From NCBI RefSeq assembly GCF_000745425.1, contig NZ_JQJH01000001.1:248001-312000 (forward strand): DNA of 64,000 nt, given 5' to 3'. The position numbers were made by a program, and so were the translations under genes. Shown here piece by piece: positions 53,706 to 63,502 of this stretch. Positions within the stretch are counted from its first letter, which is position 1; each line of letters opens with the position of its first letter. The stretch is from Beijerinckia mobilis. Lineage in GTDB: Bacteria > Pseudomonadota > Alphaproteobacteria > Rhizobiales > Beijerinckiaceae. A model generated the notes under the pieces. It was not told the DNA's origin, did not search any database, and worked only from the letters and a program-made list of their open reading frames with translations.

Positions 53706-56700
53706 TTAGGCGAGACGGAAACGCCTCATCGTGGATCTGAAGATTCTTGGTCCCCATTCACCGAGCCAATCGAGATAAATATACACGACGGGCGTCGTGA
53801 AGAGCGTCAGCACCTGGCACACCGCCAATCCTCCAACAATGGCGATGCCAAGAGGCCGACGAAGCTCGGCACCATAGCCATCGCCGAGAATCAACGGCAA
53901 GGCTCCCATAGCAGCTGCAAGCGTCGTCATAAGGATAGGACGGAAACGCAGAAGGCAGGCCTCAAAGATTGCATCTTCCGCCGATCGCTTGTCGTTGCGC
54001 TCCGCATTGATGGCGAAATCAACGAGCATGATCGCATTCTTTTTCACGATGCCGATCAGAAGGATCAGGCCAATCAGCGCGATCAGGTCGAACTGTTCAC
54101 CAAACAGATAAAGGAACAGAAGCGCGCCGGCGCCCGCCGATGGCAGAGTCGACAGAATGGTTATGGGGTGGATGTAGCTTTCATAAAGGATTCCGAGCAC
54201 CACATAGACTGTACCAAGCGCGGCAAGAATGAGGATAGGCACATTGCTGGAAGAGCTTTCGAATTGTGCCGCAGTGCCCGCGAATCCGCCATGAATGGAG
54301 GACGGTATCTGCAGACGCACCATTTCCTCTTCGAAGATCTGCTTTACGTCCGAAAGCGATATGCCCTCGGCGAGATTGAACGAGATTGTGGCGGCCAGCG
54401 TTTTTCCCTGATGGTTAACAGAAACGGCTGTCGTTCCTCTCGACACGTCAGCGACGACGGAAAGCGGCACGAGTGTTTCCGCGCTCGAGGAAACCGCCGA
54501 TCCGTTGGAGGCTCCGTTGCCACCAGCAAGACTGTTGCGGATCTGATTGGTAAAAGACTGGCTGTTCTGTGATGTTGTCGTATCGTCACTTGACGAGGAG
54601 ACACGGATGGAATTGCTCTGAGTGCTGCCGCTGGCAGTACCACCTGATGTGCTGACCCAGGATTGTGTGAGGATCTCCGGATTTTTCCAATATTGCGGCT
54701 GGACATTCATGACCACCCGGTATTGATTGAGCGGATTGTAAATGACCGAAGCGGAACGCTGGCCGAAGGCATCATAAAGTGCATTCGAGATCAGTTGCGC
54801 GGTCAAATTAGTCCGCGCTGCGGAATCCCTGTTGATCGCGATTTCCGTCGAGAGGCCACCTTGTTGCACGTCGGAAGAAACGTCGAAAAGTTGTGCATGA
54901 CCCTGTAGCGCTGCTGTTAGCCGCGGCACCCATTTGTAGAGAGTCGCAGCATCATTTCCCTGCAATGTAAATTGATAGGCACCATTGCCGCTGCGCGGCC
55001 CAGAAGGCAACAGACTCGGAACCATGGCGATGAATTGCGCTCCGACGAGAGTGGCCATGCGCTGGCGTAAACTCGCCATCGTCTGCTCGATCGTGTTTTG
55101 ACGCTCGCTCTTGTCCTTTAAATCGATGAACATCGTCGCCTCGTTCGAGGAATCACGACCGCCGATGAACCCGACGACATTGGCCACATCCGGATTTTCA
55201 AGAAGAAATCCTTCGGTCTGCTTCAGTTTCTCCTTCATGCTTTCGAAGGAGATAGATTGATCGCCGATGAGATGAGCCATAAGTGAGCCGGCATCGCTCT
55301 CGGGAAACAGACCTTTCGGCATGAGAACGAAAAAGATCGCCATAGCAACGATCGTCAGCGGCAGGGAAAGGAATACGAGCCGCCGATGGTGCAATGCGCG
55401 ACGCAGCAGGCGCCCGTAAATCTCCTCCACACGGGCAAAACTCTGTTCTAGCCAGCGCGCGAGACGTGCGGTCCATGTGGCCGGCGTACCGGATTCTGTC
55501 CGATGATCGCGCAGGACGTACGAACACATCATCGGCGTCAGGGTCAAGGATAGCCCCATCGACACGAGCACAGTGATGGATATGGTGACAGCAAATTCAT
55601 GCAGAAGTCCACCGATGATGCCACCGAGCAACATAATCGGAAGGAAAACCGCGACAAGCGAGATTGATACCGAAAGGACGGTGAAGGCGACTTCATTCGC
55701 ACCATCGATAACGGCCACCCGCCTCGGCTTGCCCATTTCGAGATGACGGCTAATATTCTCGATGACGACAATGGCATCATCGACAACGAACCCCGTCGCG
55801 ATCGTCAAAGCCATGAGAGACAGGCTGTCGAGCGAATAATTCATGAGCTTCATAACACCGAAAGTGGTGACGAATGAAGCCGGAATCACGATTGCCGGGA
55901 CAATTGTCGTACGGACTGAACGCAGGAAAAACAAAACGACACCAACAACGAGAACCACAGAGATGAGAAGTGTCAGCTGTGTATCTGCAAGAGCGGCCTG
56001 GATCGTATAGGAGCGGTCCGTACTGATATGCAGTACTACGTCGCCAGGCAGCGCCGATAAAAGGACCGGAAACTGGGCACGGATCTGGGCAATCGTCTCG
56101 ACGACATTCGCTCCAGCGCGCGGAAAGATGATGGCGAGGATGGCCGGCTCTTTGTTGAAGAAGCCACCGGTCTCGACATTCTCAACCCCGTCTTCCACAA
56201 TGGCGACATCCTCCAGACGCACAGCGCGCCCGCTGCGATAGGCGATGATCAGATCCTGCAGATCCTTGGCCTTGTGGATCTGATCATTGGTGCGTAGGAT
56301 CAACCGTTGTGCGCCCCGGTTTATAAAGCCCTTCGGTGTATTGGCATTCGCCGAAGCCAGCGCCGCGCGGACATCCTCGAATCCAATGCCATATTTGGAA
56401 AGTTTCAAAGGGTTCATCTCGACACGGACGGCAGGCAAGGCGCTGCCTCCCAGCATTACCTGGCCGACGCCGGTTACTTGCGAAAGGTGTTGCTGCAATA
56501 TATTCGTGGCGACATCATAAAGCTGCGCGGAGGTTCGTGTCTCCGATGTCAACGCAAGCACCATGATCGGCATACCCGCCGTATTAGCCTCCCGGTAGGT
56601 CGGATCCTGGCGCAGCGTCGCTGGAAGATCCGCCCGAGCCGCGCGTATGGCGGCCTGCACATCACGTGCTGCGCTGTCGATATCCCGCGAGGAATCAAAC

Positions 56701-56981
56701 TGCAGCGAGATATTGACTTGCCCGGATACCGATTGCGACGTCATCGCATTGAGGCCCGAGATCGTGCCGAGATGACGCTCGAGAGGCTCGGCGATCGTGG
56801 TCGCGATCTGCTCCGGCGTTCCGCCAGCCTGTTGAGCTGTCACCTGGATCACCGGCAGATCCACATTAGGGAGATCGGCCACGGGAAGCAGCCGGTAACT
56901 GATAGCACCAGCCAGAACCATACCGACGACCACCAGGATGGTGCCGACCGGTCGACGGATGCAGAGGTCAATCACCGACAT
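53706..56981 (-). CDS. mdtC: RND multidrug efflux permease, second of a pair (MdtC-like)
   Basis: This is a 1091-residue proton-driven inner-membrane pump with twelve transmembrane segments and two large periplasmic loops. The relay Asp pair is in TGFVVDDAIVVIENISRHLE, and both repeats end in FLPIMLLGG- and LPLILGDG-type loops. It directly follows a second, related permease (1 base between), the arrangement of MdtB/MdtC heteromeric pumps. An insert of about 60 residues at roughly 775-835, rich in Ser, Thr, Asn and Gly, lies in the second periplasmic loop; the neighbouring permease has only a short version. Its substrates cannot be predicted. Confidence 0.93.
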   Translation of the reverse strand: MSVIDLCIRRPVGTILVVVGMVLAGAISYRLLPVADLPNVDLPVIQVTAQQAGGTPEQIATTIAEPLERHLGTISGLNAMTSQSVSGQVNISLQFDSSRDIDSAARDVQAAIRAARADLPATLRQDPTYREANTAGMPIMVLALTSETRTSAQLYDVATNILQQHLSQVTGVGQVMLGGSALPAVRVEMNPLKLSKYGIGFEDVRAALASANANTPKGFINRGAQRLILRTNDQIHKAKDLQDLIIAYRSGRAVRLEDVAIVEDGVENVETGGFFNKEPAILAIIFPRAGANVVETIAQIRAQFPVLLSALPGDVVLHISTDRSYTIQAALADTQLTLLISVVLVVGVVLFFLRSVRTTIVPAIVIPASFVTTFGVMKLMNYSLDSLSLMALTIATGFVVDDAIVVIENISRHLEMGKPRRVAVIDGANEVAFTVLSVSISLVAVFLPIMLLGGIIGGLLHEFAVTISITVLVSMGLSLTLTPMMCSYVLRDHRTESGTPATWTARLARWLEQSFARVEEIYGRLLRRALHHRRLVFLSLPLTIVAMAIFFVLMPKGLFPESDAGSLMAHLIGDQSISFESMKEKLKQTEGFLLENPDVANVVGFIGGRDSSNEATMFIDLKDKSERQNTIEQTMASLRQRMATLVGAQFIAMVPSLLPSGPRSGNGAYQFTLQGNDAATLYKWVPRLTAALQGHAQLFDVSSDVQQGGLSTEIAINRDSAARTNLTAQLISNALYDAFGQRSASVIYNPLNQYRVVMNVQPQYWKNPEILTQSWVSTSGGTASGSTQSNSIRVSSSSDDTTTSQNSQSFTNQIRNSLAGGNGASNGSAVSSSAETLVPLSVVADVSRGTTAVSVNHQGKTLAATISFNLAEGISLSDVKQIFEEEMVRLQIPSSIHGGFAGTAAQFESSSSNVPILILAALGTVYVVLGILYESYIHPITILSTLPSAGAGALLFLYLFGEQFDLIALIGLILLIGIVKKNAIMLVDFAINAERNDKRSAEDAIFEACLLRFRPILMTTLAAAMGALPLILGDGYGAELRRPLGIAIVGGLAVCQVLTLFTTPVVYIYLDWLGEWGPRIFRSTMRRFRLA

Positions 56982-56982
56982 T

Positions 56983-59900
56983 TCAGATGTCCCGGTCTGC
57001 CACGGCTTCCATGCCCGAATTCCTTCCCCACCACGCTGACCACCGCTGCCGTAGTCTTTCCATGAAAAGATAAATCACGGGCGTTGTGAAAAGAGTGAGC
57101 AATTGACTGACCGCAAGACCGCCAATGATGGCGTAACCAAGTGGCCGACGCAGTTCCGCGCCGACACCGGTCCCCAGCGCCATCGGAACAGCTCCAAGCA
57201 TTGCCGCCAGCGTCGTCATCAGAATAGGGCGGAACCGCAACGTCGCCGCTTGTAGAATTGAGGCCATCGGTGTCTGGCCCTCGACACGTTCTGCTTCAAG
57301 AGCAAAATCGATCATCATGATCGCGTTTTTCTTGACGATGCCAATCAGGAGCACGATCCCGATGATCCCCATAATGTCTAGGCCAGATCCGGTCAGCCAC
57401 AGCACGAGCAAGGCCCCGATCGCCGCTGACGGCAATGTCGAAAGAATTGTCAGGGGATGGATAAAGCTTTCATAAAGGATGCCGAGCACGATATAGACAG
57501 CGGCCAACGCAGCCAGAATGAGCCAGGCTTCGTTCGTCATGCTGCTTTCGAAAACCGCCGTCGTGCCTTGAAACGAGCTCCGGAACGTGACGGGTGCATG
57601 GAGTGTTTCTTGAGCTTTCCTGATGGCATCGATTGCGTCACCGAGCATATATCCGTCCGCGACATCAAAAGAGATTGTTGCCGCCGGGAATTGCGCGACA
57701 TGAGTGATCAACAGCGGTGCAAAGGACGGTTTTATCCTGGTCACTGCCGTGAACGGAACAAGACCCGAAGTCGGATCACGTGTGGGCCCGGTCGTGCTCG
57801 CGCCTGTCGTCGCAGTGCCCGCCATATAAAGTTCATCGAGCGGTGCCGGATGTTTCTGCAGCGCAGGATCAGCCTCAATGATCAATCGATATTGGTTGGA
57901 TTGCGTATAGATCGTCGAAATCTGCCTTTGGCCGAAAGAATCGTATAAAAGATTATCAACAGTCTGTGGTGTGATGGAAAAACGCGCGCCGGTGCCTCTT
58001 TCGAGCGTGACATCGAGCGCCAGCCCTTCCGCCTCGAGATCCGAGGCGACATCCGCAATGGCCGGAGATTTCTTTAGGATTGCGACAAGCTTCGGAACCC
58101 ATTCGGCAAGTTCCTCGCTGTTTGAATCCTCCACAAGAAATTGATACTGCATCGCCGAAACATTGGTGTCCAGCGTGAGATCCTGTACTGGCTGAAGATA
58201 GAGCTTCGTACCGGGGACATTTCCCGTTTCTTGCCGTAGACGATCGATGATCGTAGCCAGCGAGTCACTTCTGTCAGCATGGGAGCGCAGATTGATCTCG
58301 AACCGGCCGCGATTCAATGTCGTATTGTCTCCGTCAACCCCGATATAGGATGATAGGCTCGCGACATCATGATCACCAAGAATCGCCTTGCCGAGACGGG
58401 ACTGGAGATCCTTCATCACGTCGAAGGAAATTGATGCATCCATCAACGAGACACCCTGGAGCACACCTGTGTCCTGTTGCGGGAACAGGCCTTTGGGAAT
58501 GATCACGACGAGGATACCGGTGATGACGAGGCTGCAAACGAAGAGGAGAAGGGTTAGCGTCTGGTGCCTCAGGACAGTTTCGAGAGCCCGCTCATAGGCC
58601 CGGATCGTCTTTTGGATCACTTCGTCAATGGCGGCATACCATGCCGGACGGGTCTTGGCATGGGACTGGTCCTTGAGCATCCGCGCGCACATCATCGGAA
58701 CGAGTGTCAGCGAGACAATGGCGGAAAGAATGATCGTTACCGAGAGAGAAACCGCAAACTCATAGAACAAACGCCCGATCACATCCCCCATAAACAGGAG
58801 CGGGATGAGCACCGCTATGAGCGAAACAGTCAGCGAGATGATTGTGAACCCGATTTCACCTGCTCCGGTCAGAGCCGCTGTCCAGCGGTCCTGACCTGCT
58901 TCGATATAACGAGCAATATTTTCGATCATGACAATCGCATCGTCCACGACAAATCCCGTCGCGATCGTCAGCGACATCAATGACAGATTATCGAGGGAGA
59001 AGCCCATCAGATGCATGATCGCGAAAGTACCGACGATCGACAGGGGCACGGAAAGCGCAGGAATGAGAGTCGCTGAAGGATCATGGAGAAAGATGAAGAT
59101 CACGCCGACAACCAGCCCGATTGCAAGGACGAGCTCGAACTCGACATCCTCCACAGAGGCGCGTATCGTGACAGTCCTGTCGGTGAGCAGCGTGATCTTG
59201 AGCCCGGCTGGCATATCGGCCTGAAGCAATGGAAGCCGAGCCTTGATGGCATCCACCGTGCTGATGATATTGGCAGAAGGCTGCCGACGGATATTGAGCA
59301 GAATCCCGGGCGTGTCATTGGCCCAGCCGGCAAGCTGCGTATCCTCGGCGCCCTCGATGACCGTCGCTATATCGCGCAGCCGGACGGGGCCCTTGCTCGT
59401 ATCGGACCAGGCAACTACCTGGTTCATCAATTGCGCGATGCTCGAAATCTGGCTATTGACATGAATCGTCAGACGTTGGTAACGCCCGCTGAAATCGCCT
59501 GACGGAGAATTGACGTTCACATTGCCTATGGTCGTCCGCAACGTGTCCATGTCAAGGCCGTAGGCTGTCGCCTTCGGTACATTGACATGGATACGGTAAG
59601 CCTTCTTGTTGCCACCAGACAGAGAGACTTCTCCGACTCCTGAAATTTCGCTGATTTTCTGTTCGAGTCGCGTCGCAACGTAATCCTGAATATCCTGTAA
59701 TGGCATTGTTTCGGAAGTGATCCCAAGAACCAGGATCGGAGTATCGGCCGGATTCACCTTCGAATAGATGGGAGGCGCGGGAAGCGCGGAGGGCAATAGA
59801 GCATTGGCGGCATTGATCGCCGCCTGAACTTCCTGCTCAGCAACATCCAGTACGGTCGATAGGGAAAAACGCAGGGTGATAACGGACGCACCGGCTGAGG

Positions 59901-60150
59901 ACTTAGAAGTCATCTGCTCCAGGCCCGCCATCTGCCCCATCTGACCTTCCAAGGGTGCGGTGACGGAAGTCATCATCACCTCGGCGCTAGCCCCAGGGTA
60001 AAAGGTGCGGACGACGATGGTCGGATAATCAACCTGTGGCAAAGCGGAAATCGGCAGAAAATGATAGCCGACGAACCCCATGAGCATGATGGCGACCATG
60101 AGCAGCGTAGTCGCCACCGGTCTCTCGATGAATAGTCTCGAAAGGTTCAT
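56983..60150 (-). CDS. mdtB: RND multidrug efflux permease, first of a pair (MdtB-like)
   Basis: This is a 1055-residue RND pump beginning MNLSRLFIERPVATTLLMVA. The Asp relay is in TGFVVDDAIVMIENIARYIE, with FLHDPSATLIPALSVPLSIVG and the C-terminal IVKKNAIMMIDFALEAER motif in order. Its start overlaps the adaptor stop (ATGA), and the second permease follows at once, so adaptor, MdtB-like, MdtC-like and channel genes form one operon. In E. coli MdtABC the two permeases assemble as an unequal heterotrimer; the same is likely but not shown here. Confidence 0.94.
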   Translation of the reverse strand: MNLSRLFIERPVATTLLMVAIMLMGFVGYHFLPISALPQVDYPTIVVRTFYPGASAEVMMTSVTAPLEGQMGQMAGLEQMTSKSSAGASVITLRFSLSTVLDVAEQEVQAAINAANALLPSALPAPPIYSKVNPADTPILVLGITSETMPLQDIQDYVATRLEQKISEISGVGEVSLSGGNKKAYRIHVNVPKATAYGLDMDTLRTTIGNVNVNSPSGDFSGRYQRLTIHVNSQISSIAQLMNQVVAWSDTSKGPVRLRDIATVIEGAEDTQLAGWANDTPGILLNIRRQPSANIISTVDAIKARLPLLQADMPAGLKITLLTDRTVTIRASVEDVEFELVLAIGLVVGVIFIFLHDPSATLIPALSVPLSIVGTFAIMHLMGFSLDNLSLMSLTIATGFVVDDAIVMIENIARYIEAGQDRWTAALTGAGEIGFTIISLTVSLIAVLIPLLFMGDVIGRLFYEFAVSLSVTIILSAIVSLTLVPMMCARMLKDQSHAKTRPAWYAAIDEVIQKTIRAYERALETVLRHQTLTLLLFVCSLVITGILVVIIPKGLFPQQDTGVLQGVSLMDASISFDVMKDLQSRLGKAILGDHDVASLSSYIGVDGDNTTLNRGRFEINLRSHADRSDSLATIIDRLRQETGNVPGTKLYLQPVQDLTLDTNVSAMQYQFLVEDSNSEELAEWVPKLVAILKKSPAIADVASDLEAEGLALDVTLERGTGARFSITPQTVDNLLYDSFGQRQISTIYTQSNQYRLIIEADPALQKHPAPLDELYMAGTATTGASTTGPTRDPTSGLVPFTAVTRIKPSFAPLLITHVAQFPAATISFDVADGYMLGDAIDAIRKAQETLHAPVTFRSSFQGTTAVFESSMTNEAWLILAALAAVYIVLGILYESFIHPLTILSTLPSAAIGALLVLWLTGSGLDIMGIIGIVLLIGIVKKNAIMMIDFALEAERVEGQTPMASILQAATLRFRPILMTTLAAMLGAVPMALGTGVGAELRRPLGYAIIGGLAVSQLLTLFTTPVIYLFMERLRQRWSAWWGRNSGMEAVADRDI

Positions 60151-61340
60151 TGCACGTCCCGCCCAGCAGCGTCTGGAATCGTCACTTTGCTTCCGGCATG
60201 CAGGCGATCGACACCCGACGTGACGACTCGCTCACCAGCCTTGAGACCGGTCTTGACGACAATCGTTTCTCCGCCACTCGTCCCCGTCGTAATATTGCGA
60301 ACTGCAACGGTATCGTCTTGCTGGACGACATAGACGAAGGCTCCATTAGGACCTGTCTGCAATGCCGCCGGCGGCATGAGCAGCACAGCATGCTCTATAT
60401 CAACCAGCAATTGTGCGTTCACGAACTGGTTAGGAAAGAGCTCCTCAGTGTCATTGGGAAAAATGGCTCTGAGCCGAACCGTTCCCGTTGATGTATCAAT
60501 TTCACTGTCAAGGCTGCTGACGGATCCTTCCGCCAGCTTCTCGGCATTGGCACTATCCCATGCCGCAACCGACAGTTTTCCTTTACCTTGAAGAGATTTA
60601 CGAACCATCCCGAGTTTATCCTGGGGGACGGTAAAAATCACAGATATCGGTTTCATCTGCGTCAGAGAAACAAGGCCATTCGTCTGACCTGCCGTGACAT
60701 AATTACCCCGGTCCACGGCACGAATGCCCACACGGCCTGACGTCGGCGCCTTGATGTGACAATATTCGATATCAAGCTTGTAGGTTTCTACCAAGCCTTG
60801 ATCAGAAGTAACTGTGCCCTCAAGCTGCTTGACCTTATACTGCTGGTCTTGAGCAGTCTGCGCATCAATACTATCGTGCTTCAACAGCTTTTGATAGCGG
60901 AGGTCGTCCATTTTGGCTTGAGCAAGCTGCGCTTCATCAGCCACAAGCTGCCCCGTATATTGTTTGAGCAACGCTTCGTACGGACGCGGATCAATCAATG
61001 CCAACAGATCGCCTTCCTTTACCTCTTGCCCCTCGGTGAAGAGGACTTGAGTCAGATAGCCATCTATTTTCGTTTGTACCGTGACGTTTGTAATCGGAAC
61101 GACGGTTCCGAGCTCACTTAGAATGACAGGCATATCCCCGGTCCGGATAGTTGCTATAGCCACCGGTATCTTCTGGCCGCCCGCACCGCTTTCAGATCGC
61201 GCCGCCTGAAAGGAAAAATCGCCAAGGGCAAGGCACGCGAGCAGTATGATAGCGCTCGTAGGGCACCAAGCTGTATGCACTATGGTCCATTTGGTCGCGC
61301 CACATTTTCGTGGCGTCTCTTGGCCAAGCATAATTTTCAT
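60147..61340 (-). CDS. mdtA: RND efflux periplasmic adaptor (MdtA-like)
   Basis: This is a 397-residue membrane-fusion protein. A signal or anchor segment (SAIILLACLALGDFSF) is followed by the lipoyl half-motif VTVQTKIDGYLTQVLFTEGQ, a helical hairpin (about 115-185), the second lipoyl half with DIEYCHIKAPTSGRVGIRAV, and the beta-barrel domains to TSGVDRLHAGSKVTI. It is the first gene of the efflux operon and lies 48 bases downstream of the histidine kinase gene on the same strand. Confidence 0.93.
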   Translation of the reverse strand: MKIMLGQETPRKCGATKWTIVHTAWCPTSAIILLACLALGDFSFQAARSESGAGGQKIPVAIATIRTGDMPVILSELGTVVPITNVTVQTKIDGYLTQVLFTEGQEVKEGDLLALIDPRPYEALLKQYTGQLVADEAQLAQAKMDDLRYQKLLKHDSIDAQTAQDQQYKVKQLEGTVTSDQGLVETYKLDIEYCHIKAPTSGRVGIRAVDRGNYVTAGQTNGLVSLTQMKPISVIFTVPQDKLGMVRKSLQGKGKLSVAAWDSANAEKLAEGSVSSLDSEIDTSTGTVRLRAIFPNDTEELFPNQFVNAQLLVDIEHAVLLMPPAALQTGPNGAFVYVVQQDDTVAVRNITTGTSGGETIVVKTGLKAGERVVTSGVDRLHAGSKVTIPDAAGRDVQ

Positions 61341-61388
61341 TCTCTTTGCGGATTGATGGAAATCTGGGAAAAGGGTTGTGATTAAAAC

Positions 61389-62756
61389 TCACGAGGAGAT
61401 CATAGCCGCGAGCCGCCGGTCCCTGTTGAGAGGAATAGCGATATGGGCAATAAGGCCGTGCGGTGAGGCATCCGCAAACACCAGCTTCCCATAATGACGA
61501 TCAACAATGGCTTGCACGATAGCCAATCCTAATCCGAGACCACCCGGAGAGGTCCGCGCCGGATCAAGGCGCGCGAAGGGAAGGATTGCGGTTTCTCGGA
61601 AAGCGGCCGGAATACCCGGCCCATCATCCGTAACCTCGATCATGGCGTAATCATCCTGACGCCACAAATTGACCGAAACATTTTCTCCATATTTACAGGC
61701 GTTGTCGATGAGATTACTTATTGCGCGAGATAATGCCACTGCATCGCAGACACACACAAGCTCGGCATTACCGGAGAACACGACATTTTTACCCATGTCG
61801 GTGAAATCCGAACACAAACTCTCCACCAGAGATCTAATATCCACGACTTCCGTTGACGCCACTTCCACTTCTTCCTTGAGAAAGGCAAGGGCCCCATTCA
61901 ACATGCGATTCATCAGGATAAGATCACGCCGCATAGCAGCCTGGTCGAGTTCTTTTCCGCCCATCTCAACCCGCAAGGAAAGACGGGTCAAAGGGGTCCG
62001 CAGATCATGCCCTACCGCCATGAGGATTCGTTTGCGTTCCTCAACGACATAAGCAATTCGCGCCTGCATACGATTAAAGGTGCAGGCGACATTTCGAATT
62101 TCCGCGGGACCTTTTGCGGGAAGCGGAGCTGGTGAAATATCATAACCAAATGCCTCAGCGCGGGAGGCCAGCACGGTGAGAGGATGATTGATCCGGTGGA
62201 TACACCAAATCGAAATAACAATGATCATGACCAGGAGAGACCCGAAGGCCACAATCAAGGGTAATGTCATTCTTAAAATCTGCGGCCAATGAAAATGGAT
62301 ACTTTCCCGGGCAAGCACAAAGATGCCTTGAGAGGGCAGATACACCGAAGCCATCGTGTCGCCATCTTCACCGAGAGCGCAGGTCTTGACGATGATATTT
62401 TCCTCTTCATGTCCGAAACGGACATTCAAAATCCGGCGCAACAATTCACTCAAATGATTCTGCGCCAAGGGAAGACATTCCAGCGGATGGCCGATCTGAA
62501 ACATGAGGTCTTTTGTGGAAATCCTCTCGGCAATAGAGGTCTTCACGCCTTCCGGAGCAGACCGGATTGCCTCAATGCCGGTTTCGATAGCGAGAGCATT
62601 TGGCCATGGACCGTCGGGCAGAGGAGGAACGTAGGGTCGAAACTCATAAAACAGAGCGGCAATCAAAAAAATTGTCGCGACCATACAGGCTATCAAGATA
62701 CAAACCAGCTGTGCCGAAATCGTCCTTGGCCCGTATAGTAAACGGCTGATTTTCAC
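61389..62756 (-). CDS. Sensor histidine kinase of the efflux operon
   Basis: This is a 455-residue two-transmembrane sensor kinase (TM about 16-38 and 163-187) with a periplasmic domain of about 125 residues between. A HAMP linker follows (HRINHPLTVLASRAEAFG), then HisKA with His250 in AVGHDLRTPLTRLSLR, and HATPase with NLIDNACKYG, DDGPGIP and GGLGLGLAIVQAI. It belongs to the EnvZ-like group. Its ATG overlaps the response-regulator stop (ATGA). Together they presumably control the efflux genes that follow, but the regulator frame is interrupted. Confidence 0.93.
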   Translation of the reverse strand: MKISRLLYGPRTISAQLVCILIACMVATIFLIAALFYEFRPYVPPLPDGPWPNALAIETGIEAIRSAPEGVKTSIAERISTKDLMFQIGHPLECLPLAQNHLSELLRRILNVRFGHEEENIIVKTCALGEDGDTMASVYLPSQGIFVLARESIHFHWPQILRMTLPLIVAFGSLLVMIIVISIWCIHRINHPLTVLASRAEAFGYDISPAPLPAKGPAEIRNVACTFNRMQARIAYVVEERKRILMAVGHDLRTPLTRLSLRVEMGGKELDQAAMRRDLILMNRMLNGALAFLKEEVEVASTEVVDIRSLVESLCSDFTDMGKNVVFSGNAELVCVCDAVALSRAISNLIDNACKYGENVSVNLWRQDDYAMIEVTDDGPGIPAAFRETAILPFARLDPARTSPGGLGLGLAIVQAIVDRHYGKLVFADASPHGLIAHIAIPLNRDRRLAAMISS

Positions 62757-63502
62757 TTTACTCTCTCCGACGAAGCCCCATCGAAAGAGAAGATATAGCC
62801 GTCACCCCGTACTGTTCGGAGGAGATTAAGCTGCCCTCGCCCGTCTGCAAGCTTGCGCCGCAGGCGGCTTACAATAAGATCAATCGTTCGTTCCTCCACC
62901 GCTTCTGCATCACCGTACAGTAATTCAATGATCCGTCGGCGCCCCAGTAGCGCTCCTGCATTTTGGCAAAAGGCCAGCATAAGGTCCGTTTCGGAACCTG
63001 TCAGCGTAACGCGAATGCCTTCTGAGCTGTAGAGAGCCCTCCGCGAGGGAACGAACGTCCAATCCCCAAAGCGAAATTCTGGCGTGGACGGAAGCATCCC
63101 CGATCTTTGGCCCCTCGTACTGCGCCTTAGAATGGCCCGGATTCTGGCATCCAATTCTTCAAGTTCAAACGGCTTGCCGATGTAATCATCGGCTCCAAGC
63201 TCAAGCCCTGCAATCCGATCGCAGAGTTCGTTTGATGCAGTAACCATTATCACTGCTACATTGGAAATCTGTCTTAGGGATTGACAAATCGCTTGCCCGC
63301 TTTCATGCGGCAGCATGAGATCAAGAAGAACGATATCAATGTCACGTTCCTTTAGAAGCGCCAGAATGTCGGATTTTAAAAGGGAGGCAGACACTTTGTA
63401 GCCGCGACCTTAAAAGAACCGCCTCATCAGCTGCAAAATGTCGGCATCATCCTCGACAATCAGCACATTAATGTCACTCGTGTCTCCACAATTGTCCGAC
63501 AT
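62753..63502 (-). pseudogene. OmpR-family response regulator interrupted by an in-frame TAA
   Basis: Read as one frame from ATG 63502 this is a typical 249-residue OmpR-type regulator: INVLIVEDDADILQLMRRFF, then a stop, then GRGYKVSAS and the rest of the receiver with phospho-acceptor Asp61 (IVLLDLMLPHESG), and a winged-helix domain (TLTGSETDLMLAFCQNAG, RTIDLIVSRLRRKL). Codon 31 is TAA (63410-63412), where relatives usually have Glu or a similar residue (GAA to TAA would suffice). A GTG at 63394 could restart translation, but it would omit the first strand and the acidic pair that bind Mg, so that product should not be phosphorylated normally. Confidence 0.88.
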
